The notes beneath the pieces are model-generated. The model saw only the letters and a program-made list of their open reading frames with translations, searched no databases and was not told the origin of the DNA. Shown piece by piece: positions 51,311-59,286 of a stretch of 64,000 nucleotides of DNA. Source of the stretch: Candidatus Parcubacteria bacterium (GTDB lineage Bacteria; Patescibacteriota; Patescibacteriia; PEXW01); assembly GCA_003597955.1 (NCBI GenBank), contig QZJU01000006.1, positions 1 to 64,000 of the forward strand, read 5' to 3'. Every line of letters begins with the position of its first letter. Within the stretch, counting starts at the first letter, position 1. The translations under genes were made by a program, and so were the position numbers.

Positions 51311-51664
51311 ATGGAAAGCGTATACAAATCAGCCAAAACCAAAGAACGAACCGACTTGCCGGCTTTACGGCCAGGCATGGTGGTTAAAGTCCATCAAAAA
51401 ATTAAGGAAGGCGAAAAAGAGCGAATCCAGATTTTTGAGGGCATGGTTTTGGATGTCAGGCACGGGCAGGGCTTGCACGGCACCTTTACGGTCAGAAAAA
51501 TTTCCGAAGGCGTTGGTGTGGAAAGGATTTTCCCTTTTCATGCGCCTACAATCGCCAAAATCGAACCCGTGAAGCAATTTAAAGTCCGCCAAGCTTCCTT
51601 GGGCTATCTCCGCCAAGGCTACCAAAAGCGTCTGAAGGAAGTGAAGCAGGCCAAGAAGGTTTAA
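51311..51664 (+). CDS. rplS: 50S ribosomal protein L19
   Basis: 117 residues. The SH3-like core [39 protein letters not shown] and the tail [15 protein letters not shown] are typical. It sits at the 30S-50S interface. Confidence 0.97.
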   Translation: MESVYKSAKTKERTDLPALRPGMVVKVHQKIKEGEKERIQIFEGMVLDVRHGQGLHGTFTVRKISEGVGVERIFPFHAPTIAKIEPVKQFKVRQASLGYLRQGYQKRLKEVKQAKKV

Positions 51665-51742
51665 TTATCCGCAAGTACTAATAATGCAATGTTTAATAAA
51701 TAATGAAAATTGTATTTATTTATGGTATACGCTATTAGCTTG

Positions 51743-52387
51743 ATGAGTGATAGCACGCCGATCCCTTGGAGTAGTGAACTTGCTTATGCAATCGGCCTCA
51801 TTACTACTGACGGCAATCTTTCAAAAGACGGTCGACACCTTGAATTCACCTCTAAAGATATGGAACAAATACGAAATTTTAAGTATTGTTTAGGATTGAG
51901 AGTCAAAGTGAGTCTTAAATCTTCTGGTTACACAGGCGTCAGAGTTCCTCACATACAATTTGGTAATGTTAAGTTTTACCGATTTTTACTAAGTCTAGGC
52001 TTGCATCCAGCAAAAAGCAAAACTTTAAATGCTGTTAATGTTCCAGATAAATATTTTTTTGACTTCCTGCGTGGGCATTTTGACGGTGACGGACACCTGT
52101 ACTCATATTGGGATTCCCGTTGGAAGAATAGTTTTATGTACTATCTTGCATTTAGTTCAGCTAGCCCAAAGCATATCCTTTGGTTACGTACTAAACTAAA
52201 ACAATTGCTTGGTGTTCAAGGGCATATTACTAGAGCGAAGGGACAGAGCGTTGAGCAGTTGAAGTATGCAAAAAGAGAAGGTTTGCTCATTTTTAGAAAA
52301 ATGTATGCAAGCTCTGATTGTATTACTCTAACTCGAAAACGTAAAAAAATGCTTCAAGCTTTACAGACAGCAAAGTTGATGCTATAA
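51743..52387 (+). CDS. free-standing LAGLIDADG homing endonuclease
   Basis: About 214 residues from MSDSTPIPWSS (earlier ATGs at 51722 and 51710 are possible). Two LAGLIDADG helices are visible: AYAIGLITTDGNLS and FLRGHFDGDGHLY, about 100 residues apart, as in a single-chain double-motif enzyme. It is not inside an intron or intein here. Its DNA is clearly richer in A and T than neighbouring rplS, a sign of transfer. It ends 11 bases before tRNA-Leu(GAG). Confidence 0.85.
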   Translation: MSDSTPIPWSSELAYAIGLITTDGNLSKDGRHLEFTSKDMEQIRNFKYCLGLRVKVSLKSSGYTGVRVPHIQFGNVKFYRFLLSLGLHPAKSKTLNAVNVPDKYFFDFLRGHFDGDGHLYSYWDSRWKNSFMYYLAFSSASPKHILWLRTKLKQLLGVQGHITRAKGQSVEQLKYAKREGLLIFRKMYASSDCITLTRKRKKMLQALQTAKLML

Positions 52388-52398
52388 GCATAACATGT

Positions 52399-52485
52399 GC
52401 CGCGGTGCTGTAATTGGTAGCCAGGCTGGCTTGAGGTGCCAGTGCTCGCAAGAGCGTGGAGGTTCGACCCCTCTCCGCGGCACCA
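52399..52485 (+). tRNA. tRNA-Leu (GAG)
   Basis: 87 bases with long variable arm and encoded CCA. The loop UUGAGGU between CTGGC and GCCAG gives anticodon GAG. Acceptor GCCGCGG with CCGCGGC. Confidence 0.95.
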
Positions 52486-52772
52486 AGCTTTCTCCGCCCT
52501 GCGTGTGCTTAATAAATTAAGCCCACTCAGGTTTCGCAAGCGTGCCGCTTTCCCCAAATTTTTCATTCGAAAAATTTGGAGTCCCCCAGGAAGTCTGTTC
52601 ACTACAGGTTTCAGACGCAGCCTCGGTAGACCCCAGAAATTCGCGCTCCCCTTGGGCAAGCTCAGAGTTCGCGCCAAATTCCTGGTGATTAAAATTTGAC
52701 TAATAAAAATTTTTTTCTTAAGCTTTTAACAAACAAATTTTGAACCTTTAAAAAGGATGAAAAGGAGTTGGA
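52486..52772. other. tRNA-Leu to membrane-protein spacer
   Basis: No gene. A perfect hairpin CCAAATTTTT (52554-52563)-CATTC-GAAAAATTTGG lies mid-gap. A promoter TTGACT (52696-52701), 17 bases, TAAGCT (52719-52724) drives the gene at 52773. Confidence 0.5.
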
Positions 52773-53165
52773 ATGCTGAAAGCGAAAATTGTAGCGACTG
52801 TTAGTCTTTTGATGGTGATGTTGCAGGCCCTGATGTATTTTTTTGTTCCCAGGCAAGCCTGGTATAGTTTTCCTCAACCTTTCGCCCTCATCAGAGATAT
52901 TGCTGTAATAATTTTTATTTTTACGATTTTTTGGTGGCAAATAATTGCTTCCGAATTGCCACCGTGGGTGCGAGCTGTTTTTAAGACTTATTTAAAAACA
53001 ACCTTGGTTTTATTTTTTATCTCCGTGGGGTGTATGGCGATCGAGTACATTTTGGGTCTGAATTATGGCGCTAAATTGTTTAATGTAAAGGGTTTGGGGG
53101 GTCTGTTCTTGATTGCAGTATGGTTTTTTAGCACTTGGCGAGCCTGGACAAGCGCTTATTGGTGA
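52773..53165 (+). CDS. four-helix membrane protein
   Basis: 130 residues, strong GGAG eight bases before the ATG. Membrane segments lie near 6-23, 40-58, 66-88 and 104-122. No family is recognised. It has its own promoter and terminator, like the other accessory genes. Function unknown. Confidence 0.6.
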   Translation: MLKAKIVATVSLLMVMLQALMYFFVPRQAWYSFPQPFALIRDIAVIIFIFTIFWWQIIASELPPWVRAVFKTYLKTTLVLFFISVGCMAIEYILGLNYGAKLFNVKGLGGLFLIAVWFFSTWRAWTSAYW

Positions 53166-53178
53166 TAAGCCATATTTA

Positions 53179-53214
53179 AAACCGTCAGCCAAAGTAGAGC
53201 GGACGGTTTTTTTA
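53179..53214 (+). terminator. terminator
   Basis: AAACCGTC (53179-53186) pairs with GACGGTTT (53202-53209), followed by seven T. Confidence 0.8.
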
Positions 53215-53237
53215 ATTTCCCCCCTGATCCAATGCCC

Positions 53238-53267
53238 TTGACAAAGAGCTGAGTTTTAACCTAAGCT
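53238..53267 (+). promoter_or_regulatory. promoter of the HD-GYP gene
   Basis: TTGACA (53238-53243), 18 bases, TAAGCT (53262-53267). Leader of about 35 bases with AAGGA. Confidence 0.55.
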
Positions 53268-53308
53268 GATAAGCTTTAATAAACCAATTTAAGAAGGATC
53301 TTTAAAAA

Positions 53309-53938
53309 ATGAAGAATGCTGCATGTTGTAGGATGCAATGCGAAGCAGTTGCCGAGCAGTTGCTAAATTCTCTGCAAAATAAACATTCCTATTCTTATCA
53401 GCATTGCCTGGCGGTGGAGCGATACGCCTGGATTCTGGCTTTGCAAATTTCTCCGGCCTGGACCTGGGAAAATGGCGCTGCTTTGAAATTAGGCGCCCGG
53501 CTTCATGATATTGGCAAACTAAGGATTGATAACGCCATTCTAGACGGGACGGGCAAGCTCACGGATGAAGAATTCGCCCAAATTAAAACCCATCCCCGTT
53601 CTGGTGTGGAAATTTTAATGGAAACAGGCGTTGATTTTCCGGAAGTGGTTTACGAGCCGATTCTATGCCACCATATGGCTTTTGATCGAAAGGCTGTGGG
53701 CTATCCAATTGATTTTTGGGGCGAAGACATTCCTCTCGCCGCCCGGATTGTGGCCGTTGCTGATATCTTTGACGCATTGACCACAAAACGCAGCTATAAA
53801 CCCGCTTTGAGTTTTGGTGAGTCAGCCGGAATTTTATTGGCCGAGGCCGGCAAAAAACTTGATCCGTTCTTGGTGCAAGTTTTCGTGCACGAGACCATCC
53901 CCTATATGCTTTGGAACCAAGAAAGCGCAGACTCCTAA
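53309..53938 (+). CDS. HD-GYP domain protein
   Basis: 209 residues. The metal-dependent HD set is intact: GARLHDIGKLRI (HD), KTHPRSG, ILCHHMAFDRKAVGYPIDFWG (HH and GYP), and ARIVAVADIFDALTTKRSYKPA. HD-GYP proteins usually hydrolyse cyclic di-GMP. The N-terminus MKNAACCRMQCEA has four Cys and no sensor domain. No GGDEF protein is in the window, so the substrate is open. It is monocistronic with its own promoter. Confidence 0.85.
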   Translation: MKNAACCRMQCEAVAEQLLNSLQNKHSYSYQHCLAVERYAWILALQISPAWTWENGAALKLGARLHDIGKLRIDNAILDGTGKLTDEEFAQIKTHPRSGVEILMETGVDFPEVVYEPILCHHMAFDRKAVGYPIDFWGEDIPLAARIVAVADIFDALTTKRSYKPALSFGESAGILLAEAGKKLDPFLVQVFVHETIPYMLWNQESADS

Positions 53939-53983
53939 AAACTGCGCTTTTGTTTTTGGGTGACAATCAGGAGATATAAAACC

Positions 53984-54013
53984 TTGACAGTTTTTTCCGT
54001 TTTTAGCTAAGTT
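53984..54013 (+). promoter_or_regulatory. promoter of the 87-residue gene
   Basis: TTGACA (53984-53989), 18 bases, TAAGTT (54008-54013). Confidence 0.55.
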
Positions 54014-54064
54014 TATCGATTCCAAAAATCGTTCTTTTAACCATTTAAATCAAAGGAGGAAAAA

Positions 54065-54328
54065 GTGGCAAGTTTTCGGATTTTTGTTGAAGGCCCTAGG
54101 GGCGTTAGCGGGAGAGCCGTTTTGATTCCCGCCAACATTAATATAAGCGAAAAGCGAGTCGTCTTGAGTCTAGGCCTTGGCAAAGAGGAACCAAATTTTA
54201 CGGAATTCTCTAAGGTCATTGCCGATATAGATGAGAGTTTGAAAGCTGCGAATATCCCCCATGAAGTAATGCGGATAAATTCACAACTCAATAACCTGCC
54301 TGACGCAATTGACATTCAGTTCAGGTGA
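54065..54328 (+). CDS. hypothetical protein, 87 residues
   Basis: Starts at GTG five bases after AAAGGAGG. The pattern MASFRIFVEGPRGVSGRAVLIPANINISEKRVVLSLGLG looks like a small beta fold. No family recognised and no membrane segment. It has a promoter upstream and a terminator downstream. Confidence 0.55.
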   Translation: MASFRIFVEGPRGVSGRAVLIPANINISEKRVVLSLGLGKEEPNFTEFSKVIADIDESLKAANIPHEVMRINSQLNNLPDAIDIQFR

Positions 54329-54349
54329 CGGCCTTTCGGCTTGAATTAC

Positions 54350-54378
54350 AGCGCTCTTAAAGGGGGGGCGCTTTTTAT
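54350..54378 (+). terminator. terminator
   Basis: AGCGC and GCGCT around a G-rich loop with five T following. A second small stem GGCC/GGCT lies just before. Confidence 0.6.
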
Positions 54379-54531
54379 CCGTGCCGCTCTGTAATCCTTC
54401 AGATACCATCAGCTCTTGTTGGCGGAGACTCATTTAATTTTTCCAAAACTTTTTCAAGCTCCCTGGGTAAGCGCGCTTCGAAGGATGATTTTTAATTAAT
54501 GCCAATTTCACGCATTTACCCCGATTGACAA

Positions 54532-55686
54532 TCATCCAAACATTACCCAGTCAGGCCGAAAAATAAGAAGCAGGCCAATGAAAAAGACGACGACGCCTCC
54601 GATTATACTGGCGATGCGACTGTATTTTCCGTTAAAGCCAATAGAGCGAAAAGTAAATATCGCGATCGCAAAAATCAGCATGTCATCAAGCATAAAAATA
54701 AATGTGTACAACAGCAGATAGCTATAATGTTGCCAGGACGCGAAGTCGTGCATAGCCAAAATTTGGGTGTAGATAGCCGGCAAACCAGCTGAACAAGCAA
54801 GCTCGATTGTGTTAATCAGTATTGCTAAAATAATAATACCGATTAGCGCTAAGAACAGCGAACGTTTTTGAATTACTTCAGTCATACGATTGGAAATTTT
54901 TTGTTTTTGCTCCAGGTTTGTCACGGTGCATTCTTCAGATTTATTTACAAAAAACCTGCGTATATAGTAAACTCCGACGCCAGCAGCAAAAACGCCGATT
55001 AGTGCCTGCAACCATCTGACAACCCCGATAAGCTTAAAAAAGTTGAACCAGGCAGCCAAAAATACAAAATAAATTGCAGCTGAAGCTACGATAAAACTTA
55101 AACCAAGAATCCACAAACGCTTTCGGTTTTGCATGCCAATTAACATGCCAATAAGCAGGACTAAAACCCACATTGCGCAGGGGTTGAAGCCATCGAGGGC
55201 CGCAATTATGATGGTTACCATAGGCAAAGAAACGGTGGCCGCATCAATCGAGCCCAAAAGCGGTAAAGAAACCAAAAATGTCCTGGCTTCTTGCGGGGCT
55301 GAAGTTTTTTCGGCTAGTTTGGCTAATTCTTTTTGAAGCAGGGCTTGGATTTGGTTTCCAGTTGTTTCGTTCGTATCAAAACCTACAAGCATTTCGCTGC
55401 CGATAAAAGTGGTCGGAACCCCACTAGCTTGCAGGCCTTTTTCAAGAGTCATTTTTTCCCAAAGTTCCCGATTCTCGACATTAAAATAAATTTCATACAT
55501 CTGGATGTTTATGTCATCCCCGTATTGTTTTTGGAGCTGTTCAAGAAAAATTTTTTCTTTGGCACAATGCGGACAGCCATCTCCCCAGAAAAAATATATA
55601 TCTACAGCTTTTGCCTGCGTCATAAGCGGAAGACTAGCCGTGAACAGCATGATGAAGCTACAAATTAGCAATTTAATTTTAAGCAT
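54532..55686 (-). CDS. thioredoxin-CcdA fusion membrane protein
   Basis: 384 residues. A signal peptide (to about 26) precedes a thioredoxin-like domain with WGDGCPHC (redox CPHC near residue 38) and VPTTFIG cis-Pro loop. Then come about six membrane segments of a CcdA/DsbD-type transporter, with the Cys-bearing GFNPCAMW and ELACSAGLPAI. This would carry electrons from the cytoplasm to thiols outside the membrane. It is the last gene of an operon with DUF134 and DUF5320. Confidence 0.85.
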   Translation of the reverse strand: MLKIKLLICSFIMLFTASLPLMTQAKAVDIYFFWGDGCPHCAKEKIFLEQLQKQYGDDINIQMYEIYFNVENRELWEKMTLEKGLQASGVPTTFIGSEMLVGFDTNETTGNQIQALLQKELAKLAEKTSAPQEARTFLVSLPLLGSIDAATVSLPMVTIIIAALDGFNPCAMWVLVLLIGMLIGMQNRKRLWILGLSFIVASAAIYFVFLAAWFNFFKLIGVVRWLQALIGVFAAGVGVYYIRRFFVNKSEECTVTNLEQKQKISNRMTEVIQKRSLFLALIGIIILAILINTIELACSAGLPAIYTQILAMHDFASWQHYSYLLLYTFIFMLDDMLIFAIAIFTFRSIGFNGKYSRIASIIGGVVVFFIGLLLIFRPDWVMFG

Positions 55687-55963
55687 TTTTATTATGTATT
55701 GCGATAGCTCGTCCCTCGACCAAGGCCTGGGAAATTTTTTTTCGAGCGACTTGGAGTAAGCGCTGAAAAGTGCTTTGCGAGGTACGCATATGCTGGGCCG
55801 CTTGGGTTTGTTCCAATCCTCGATAGTCTTTTAGCCACAACGCTTCAAATTCTTCAGGCTGGAGCGCAACTACTTTAAGCATTCGCAAGGGCACACCTCG
55901 AGGTTTGTAATAATTAACCACCGGCCGCCGGCAACTATGATGTAAAAACCTGGGTCTTGGCAT
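55679..55963 (-). CDS. DUF134-family helix-turn-helix protein
   Basis: 94 residues with MPRPR at the start, KPRGVPLRMLKVVALQPEEFEALWLKDYRGLEQTQAAQHMRTSQSTFQRLLQVARKKIS: the DUF134 pattern with a sigma-70 region-4-like helix-turn-helix. The N-terminal part lacks the usual Cys cluster, except one. It overlaps the downstream gene by 8 bases. Likely transcription factor of its own operon. Confidence 0.8.
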   Translation of the reverse strand: MPRPRFLHHSCRRPVVNYYKPRGVPLRMLKVVALQPEEFEALWLKDYRGLEQTQAAQHMRTSQSTFQRLLQVARKKISQALVEGRAIAIHNKNA

Positions 55964-56004
55964 ACTTGATTTTTGCTTAGTTATTTGTTAAGTTTTTTAA
56001 TGAA

Positions 56005-56060
56005 AGAAGGCCAACCGGCCTCCCACTTTGCGTGAAAGGCCGGCGCGCGTGCCTTCTTTT
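56005..56060. terminator. terminator-like hairpin between DUF5320 and DUF134 genes
   Basis: AGAAGGC (56005-56011)/GCCTTCT (56051-56057), with CCGGCCT/AGGCCGG inside, would give a strong hairpin. It covers the stop codon of the upstream gene and could reduce readthrough into DUF134. Confidence 0.5.
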
Positions 56061-56301
56061 ATTTCCGGCGGCCTTTTAAGGCTGCTTTTTCTTCTTTAAT
56101 TGCTTGGAGTTCGGCTTCAAGCAATTTTTCCTCTTCATCTAAAGCCAACATTTCATTTTTAGGCGAAATAAATCTCCGACCAAATCCATTCCAGCCGGCG
56201 CTATAGCCCCGCCCTCGGTACAGACCACCACCGCAAGGGCCTAAGCCCCGTCCTGTGCCAGGCCCGTAACCCATGGGGCCGGTTCCGTCAAATCTAGGCA
56301 T
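56059..56301 (-). CDS. DUF5320-like Gly/Arg-rich small protein
   Basis: 80 residues from the ATG at 56301, preceded by GGGGGTG; a GTG three codons earlier overlaps that site. The start MPRFDGTGPMGYGPGTGRGLGPCGGG is diagnostic of the DUF5320 type, and the C-terminal half is a charged coiled coil. Genes of this type often sit beside DUF134 and NifX-like metal proteins in anaerobes. Role unknown; no NifX-like gene is here. Confidence 0.8.
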   Translation of the reverse strand: MPRFDGTGPMGYGPGTGRGLGPCGGGLYRGRGYSAGWNGFGRRFISPKNEMLALDEEEKLLEAELQAIKEEKAALKGRRK

Positions 56302-56315
56302 ATGAATCACCCCCT

Positions 56316-56345
56316 TTCTATTATGAATATATATTCATAATAGAA
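56316..56345. promoter_or_regulatory. perfect 30-bp palindrome, probable operator
   Basis: Each half reads TTCTATTATGAATAT and the two halves are exact complements with no spacer. It lies 15 bases before the DUF5320 start, overlapping where the minus-strand promoter should be. Such a perfect, AT-rich palindrome is a typical dimer-binding operator, most likely for the DUF134 regulator or a winged-helix protein. Confidence 0.7.
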
Positions 56346-56373
56346 TAAGGCATATTTTGTGTCAAGCTGGTTT

Positions 56374-57069
56374 TTATTTAATTTTGTTAAGGATTTTCTC
56401 AAGCTCCCCGGGCAACCGTGCTTCGAATGATTTTTTTAAACCGTTTAAATCCGCGAATTCCAATTTCCAAGAATGCAAGAAAGGCCGGTCAAGCTCCACT
56501 TTTTGTTTGACCTTTTTGGTTCGGTAAACTTTATCGCCGACAATCGGCATGCCATACGCCAAAAGGTGGGCGCGGATTTGGTTTGACCGGCCGGTTTCAA
56601 TTTCAATTTCCAGCAAAGTCAGATGCTGGAATTTTTTTAAAACATAAAAGCGGGTGATGGCTTCGCGGGTTTTTTCCGTAGCCTGCGGTTGGGCGCTCAT
56701 GCGGCCTTTTTTGCGTCGGGAACGCGCCAAAGGGAAGTTAATCACGCCCTCGGGCTTGCCTGGCCGACCGTGCACCAAGGCCAGGTAGATTTTTTTAATG
56801 GCGTGAGCTTGGAACTGTTTTTTTAAATGCAAAAACATTCTTTGGGTTTTGGGAATGACCATAACTCCCGAAACTTCCATATCCAGGCGATGGACCAGGC
56901 CCGGCCGGCCGGGGTCTTCGCCGACCTCGGCGATCTCGGGGTATTTCCGGATTAGCCAGTGCACCAAAGTCTGCGCCTTTTCATGATGTTCAGCGGGATG
57001 GACCAATAAGCCGCTGGGCTTATCAATGACTAAGTAGTCAGCGGTTTCTTGGATAATTTTAATATCCAT
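56374..57069 (-). CDS. RluD-type 23S/tRNA pseudouridine synthase
   Basis: 231 residues with no S4 domain. The catalytic Asp motif RPGLVHRLDMEVSGVMVI, KKIYLALVHGRP and GRSNQIRAHLLAYGMPIVGDKVY fit the RluA/RluD family. Which uridine it modifies cannot be told. It overlaps the CCA-type gene by 11 bases. Confidence 0.9.
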   Translation of the reverse strand: MDIKIIQETADYLVIDKPSGLLVHPAEHHEKAQTLVHWLIRKYPEIAEVGEDPGRPGLVHRLDMEVSGVMVIPKTQRMFLHLKKQFQAHAIKKIYLALVHGRPGKPEGVINFPLARSRRKKGRMSAQPQATEKTREAITRFYVLKKFQHLTLLEIEIETGRSNQIRAHLLAYGMPIVGDKVYRTKKVKQKVELDRPFLHSWKLEFADLNGLKKSFEARLPGELEKILNKIK

Positions 57070-57811
57070 ATTTTTTTGCCGCGAAGCGGCGTCCCGCTAC
57101 GCTGACCAAACCGGCTTTTTGGCAAAGGACTTGGAATGGTTTTTTTTGCTGAGTGATTTTTTTAAGTTCCATTCGCCAAATTTTCGGCCGAATATTTAGT
57201 TGCGGTAGGGTTTTTACGGTTTTTACCAAAGCAGCCCAGGTCTTTGGTTCGAATTTAAAATTTAATTCCGCAGCTAGCCGCAAAGCCCTTAAAATTCTGG
57301 AATGGTCCTCGGCAAATCTTTGTTTTGGTTGACCCACCGTCGATATTTGTTTTTTTCGCAAATCCGCAACACCACCAAAAGGATCCAGCAATTTTGCTTT
57401 TTTTAAATCCCAAGCCAGGGCATTAATGGTGAAATCCCGCCTTTTTAAATCAGTTTTCACGGGCAGGTTGGGCTTGGCAGTTATTTCAAAATCAAAATAC
57501 TTGCCAGTATTTTTGGCTTTTTCCCGCCTGGGCAGAGCCACATCAATTGCTTGTTTGCCGATTTTTACTGTCAGCACACCCCACTTTTCGCCCTTGGAGT
57601 CAACGGCACCCAGGTTTTTAAGTTGGGATTTCAGTTGGTTTAAAGATATTTTTCTCACCAGCAAGTCCAGATCTTTGATTTTTCTTTTCAGCAAAATGTC
57701 TCTAACTGCCCCGCCGACCAGAAAAACCTCGGCGGATTTTGGCAAGCGCGCCAGGATTGTTTTGATACCCTGGGTGCTGGCTGTGAAGTTGACCATAGCT
57801 GAAGGTAGCAT
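57059..57811 (-). CDS. short CCA/poly(A) nucleotidyltransferase-like protein
   Basis: 250 residues. The head domain carries FLVGGAVRDILLKRKIKDLDLLV with the two-metal Asp pair, then RRDFTINALAWDL and RFAEDHSRILRALRLAAEL of the neck. Full-length CCA-adding enzymes have another 150 residues, so the body and tail domains are absent or much reduced. All tRNA genes here encode CCA, so repair of ends is enough. A second ATG at 57796 could also start it. Confidence 0.75.
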   Translation of the reverse strand: MLPSAMVNFTASTQGIKTILARLPKSAEVFLVGGAVRDILLKRKIKDLDLLVRKISLNQLKSQLKNLGAVDSKGEKWGVLTVKIGKQAIDVALPRREKAKNTGKYFDFEITAKPNLPVKTDLKRRDFTINALAWDLKKAKLLDPFGGVADLRKKQISTVGQPKQRFAEDHSRILRALRLAAELNFKFEPKTWAALVKTVKTLPQLNIRPKIWRMELKKITQQKKPFQVLCQKAGLVSVAGRRFAAKKYGY

Positions 57812-57951
57812 ATCTCAACCTTGAAACTTTAACAAAAGTCAGGTAAGACAAAGAGGTAGGCAGATTTTGCTTATGCGGTCTCGCGATCTGAACCTCGCAT
57901 GGTCGAAAGCCTAAAAAACATTTCTTGATTTCTGTGGTCAGCCTGCTTGGC

Positions 57952-58026
57952 CGGCTCCTAGCTCAACGGTAGAGCAGGTGTCTTATACACACCTGGTTCC
58001 AGGTTCGAATCCTGGGGAGCCGACCA
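57952..58026 (+). tRNA. tRNA-Ile (UAU)
   Basis: 75 bases with CCA encoded. The loop CUUAUAC between GGTGT and ACACC gives anticodon UAU, which reads AUA. Acceptor CGGCTCC with GGAGCCG. Most bacteria decode AUA with a lysidine-modified CAU instead. Confidence 0.88.
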
Positions 58027-58100
58027 GTCCGGCGGGCAGTCACACGACCGGTTCCTGGTTTCCATCCTCCGGAGGACGGGCGAGTCCAGGGGCGCGTGCC
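58027..58100. repeat. T-arm-like sequence with hairpin insertion
   Basis: Beyond the tRNA, GGTTCCTGG and TCCAGGGG flank the palindrome CCTCCGGAGG and GACGGGCGAG. CCTGG/CCAGG could close the T-stem of a lost tRNA whose loop was entered by the hairpin, as in the tRNA-Glu relic. ACGGGCGAG also follows the reverse fragment at 26397. Confidence 0.35.
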
Positions 58101-58165
58101 AGAAGTTAGAGAAATTAACAAACAAAAAGACGCCAACAACTTTTGGTTGTGTGTTTTTTTAGAGC

Positions 58166-59197
58166 TTATTTAAAATTCTTGCCCGAAGTTATTGCGGCAG
58201 CGGAGTTTTTGCCAAGATTCCCCCATTTGCCGAACCAGCGGATGAGTTTAGAAACAATCAAGCCCTCTTCCAGTTTTAAGAAAAACAGAGCGGTGGCTAC
58301 GAATTGGAAAGTTGAGAATATGCTCGTCAGCAAAATTGAGATGATTACAAAAATTACAAAAGAAGCATTGAGATAGTTTACCAAACCGGGCACAGCCGTG
58401 GTGGCCGAGCTGAAAAGAATGTTGATTATATTGGGCAGAAAAATTACGCTAATAATTGTGGCCGCGATTACCAATATTAAGAAAATCAAAAAGGCCATTT
58501 CCAAGGTGGCCAGCCAATTCTTGATGAAAAGTCGCCAGGCCGAAACGATGGCTGCTTTTAATTTTAAATTCTTTATCACCGCGTAGGCCGAAGCGTATTG
58601 CAGAAGAAAGGCGACAATCACGGCAATGGGCACCAGGATAATAAAATTCAAGAATAGCAAAAGATTCGCCCAGAATTCTTGACCGCGAATGAAATATAAA
58701 GCCAGCAAAGGCAAGCCCAGAACAATCACTAAACCCGTGGTGATTATGTGATTAAAAAGATTCAGCCAGAAAACCGGCCAGAATTTTCGAGTCCCGTCCC
58801 TAAAACTTTCTTCCGGCTGGACCAGTTTTCCCTGTCGGAATTTATCCGTAGCCGAGATCAAAGCGCCTTGTGAAAGTACCGAAAGCCAGACGCAGAAAAC
58901 GAAAATGCCCAAGATGATAAGGATTGCCAAAAGATTGGCGAAAGTCAGATTGGCGAAAAATAGCTTGATGTTATTGAAGATGTATTCCAGAGTTTTGGAT
59001 TCGTATAAAATTCTGGCATTATTCAGGTTTTCGCCCTGATTTTCCAAAAAGGTCACATTGTTAAAAAACGCTCGAAATCCGCTGGCCACGCCCGAGTTCA
59101 GCAGAATTGCAAAAAAGCCGAAAAACCACAAATACTTGTGCCGCCAAGTCATGCGCCAGGCCTCGATGAGTGTTTGCCGGTAGATTGAAGTTTTCAT
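58166..59197 (-). CDS. six- or seven-span membrane protein
   Basis: About 343 residues from the second ATG (59197), which has GGAGG upstream that the first ATG would overlap. Membrane segments lie near 24-42, 80-105, 130-150, 170-200, 220-245, 262-285. The loop SATDKFRQGKLVQPEESFRDGTRKFWPVFWLNL resembles membrane proteins of unknown function common in firmicutes and patescibacteria. Cotranscribed or divergent from ftsH; role unknown. Confidence 0.6.
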   Translation of the reverse strand: MKTSIYRQTLIEAWRMTWRHKYLWFFGFFAILLNSGVASGFRAFFNNVTFLENQGENLNNARILYESKTLEYIFNNIKLFFANLTFANLLAILIILGIFVFCVWLSVLSQGALISATDKFRQGKLVQPEESFRDGTRKFWPVFWLNLFNHIITTGLVIVLGLPLLALYFIRGQEFWANLLLFLNFIILVPIAVIVAFLLQYASAYAVIKNLKLKAAIVSAWRLFIKNWLATLEMAFLIFLILVIAATIISVIFLPNIINILFSSATTAVPGLVNYLNASFVIFVIISILLTSIFSTFQFVATALFFLKLEEGLIVSKLIRWFGKWGNLGKNSAAAITSGKNFK

Positions 59198-59286
59198 ATT
59201 TTTATCTTCCTCCATACCGGTTCAGTATATCAAAAATACCGTGGCCTAGGAAAAGCCGTGAAAAAAATTCAGAATCCGCAGTTTTT

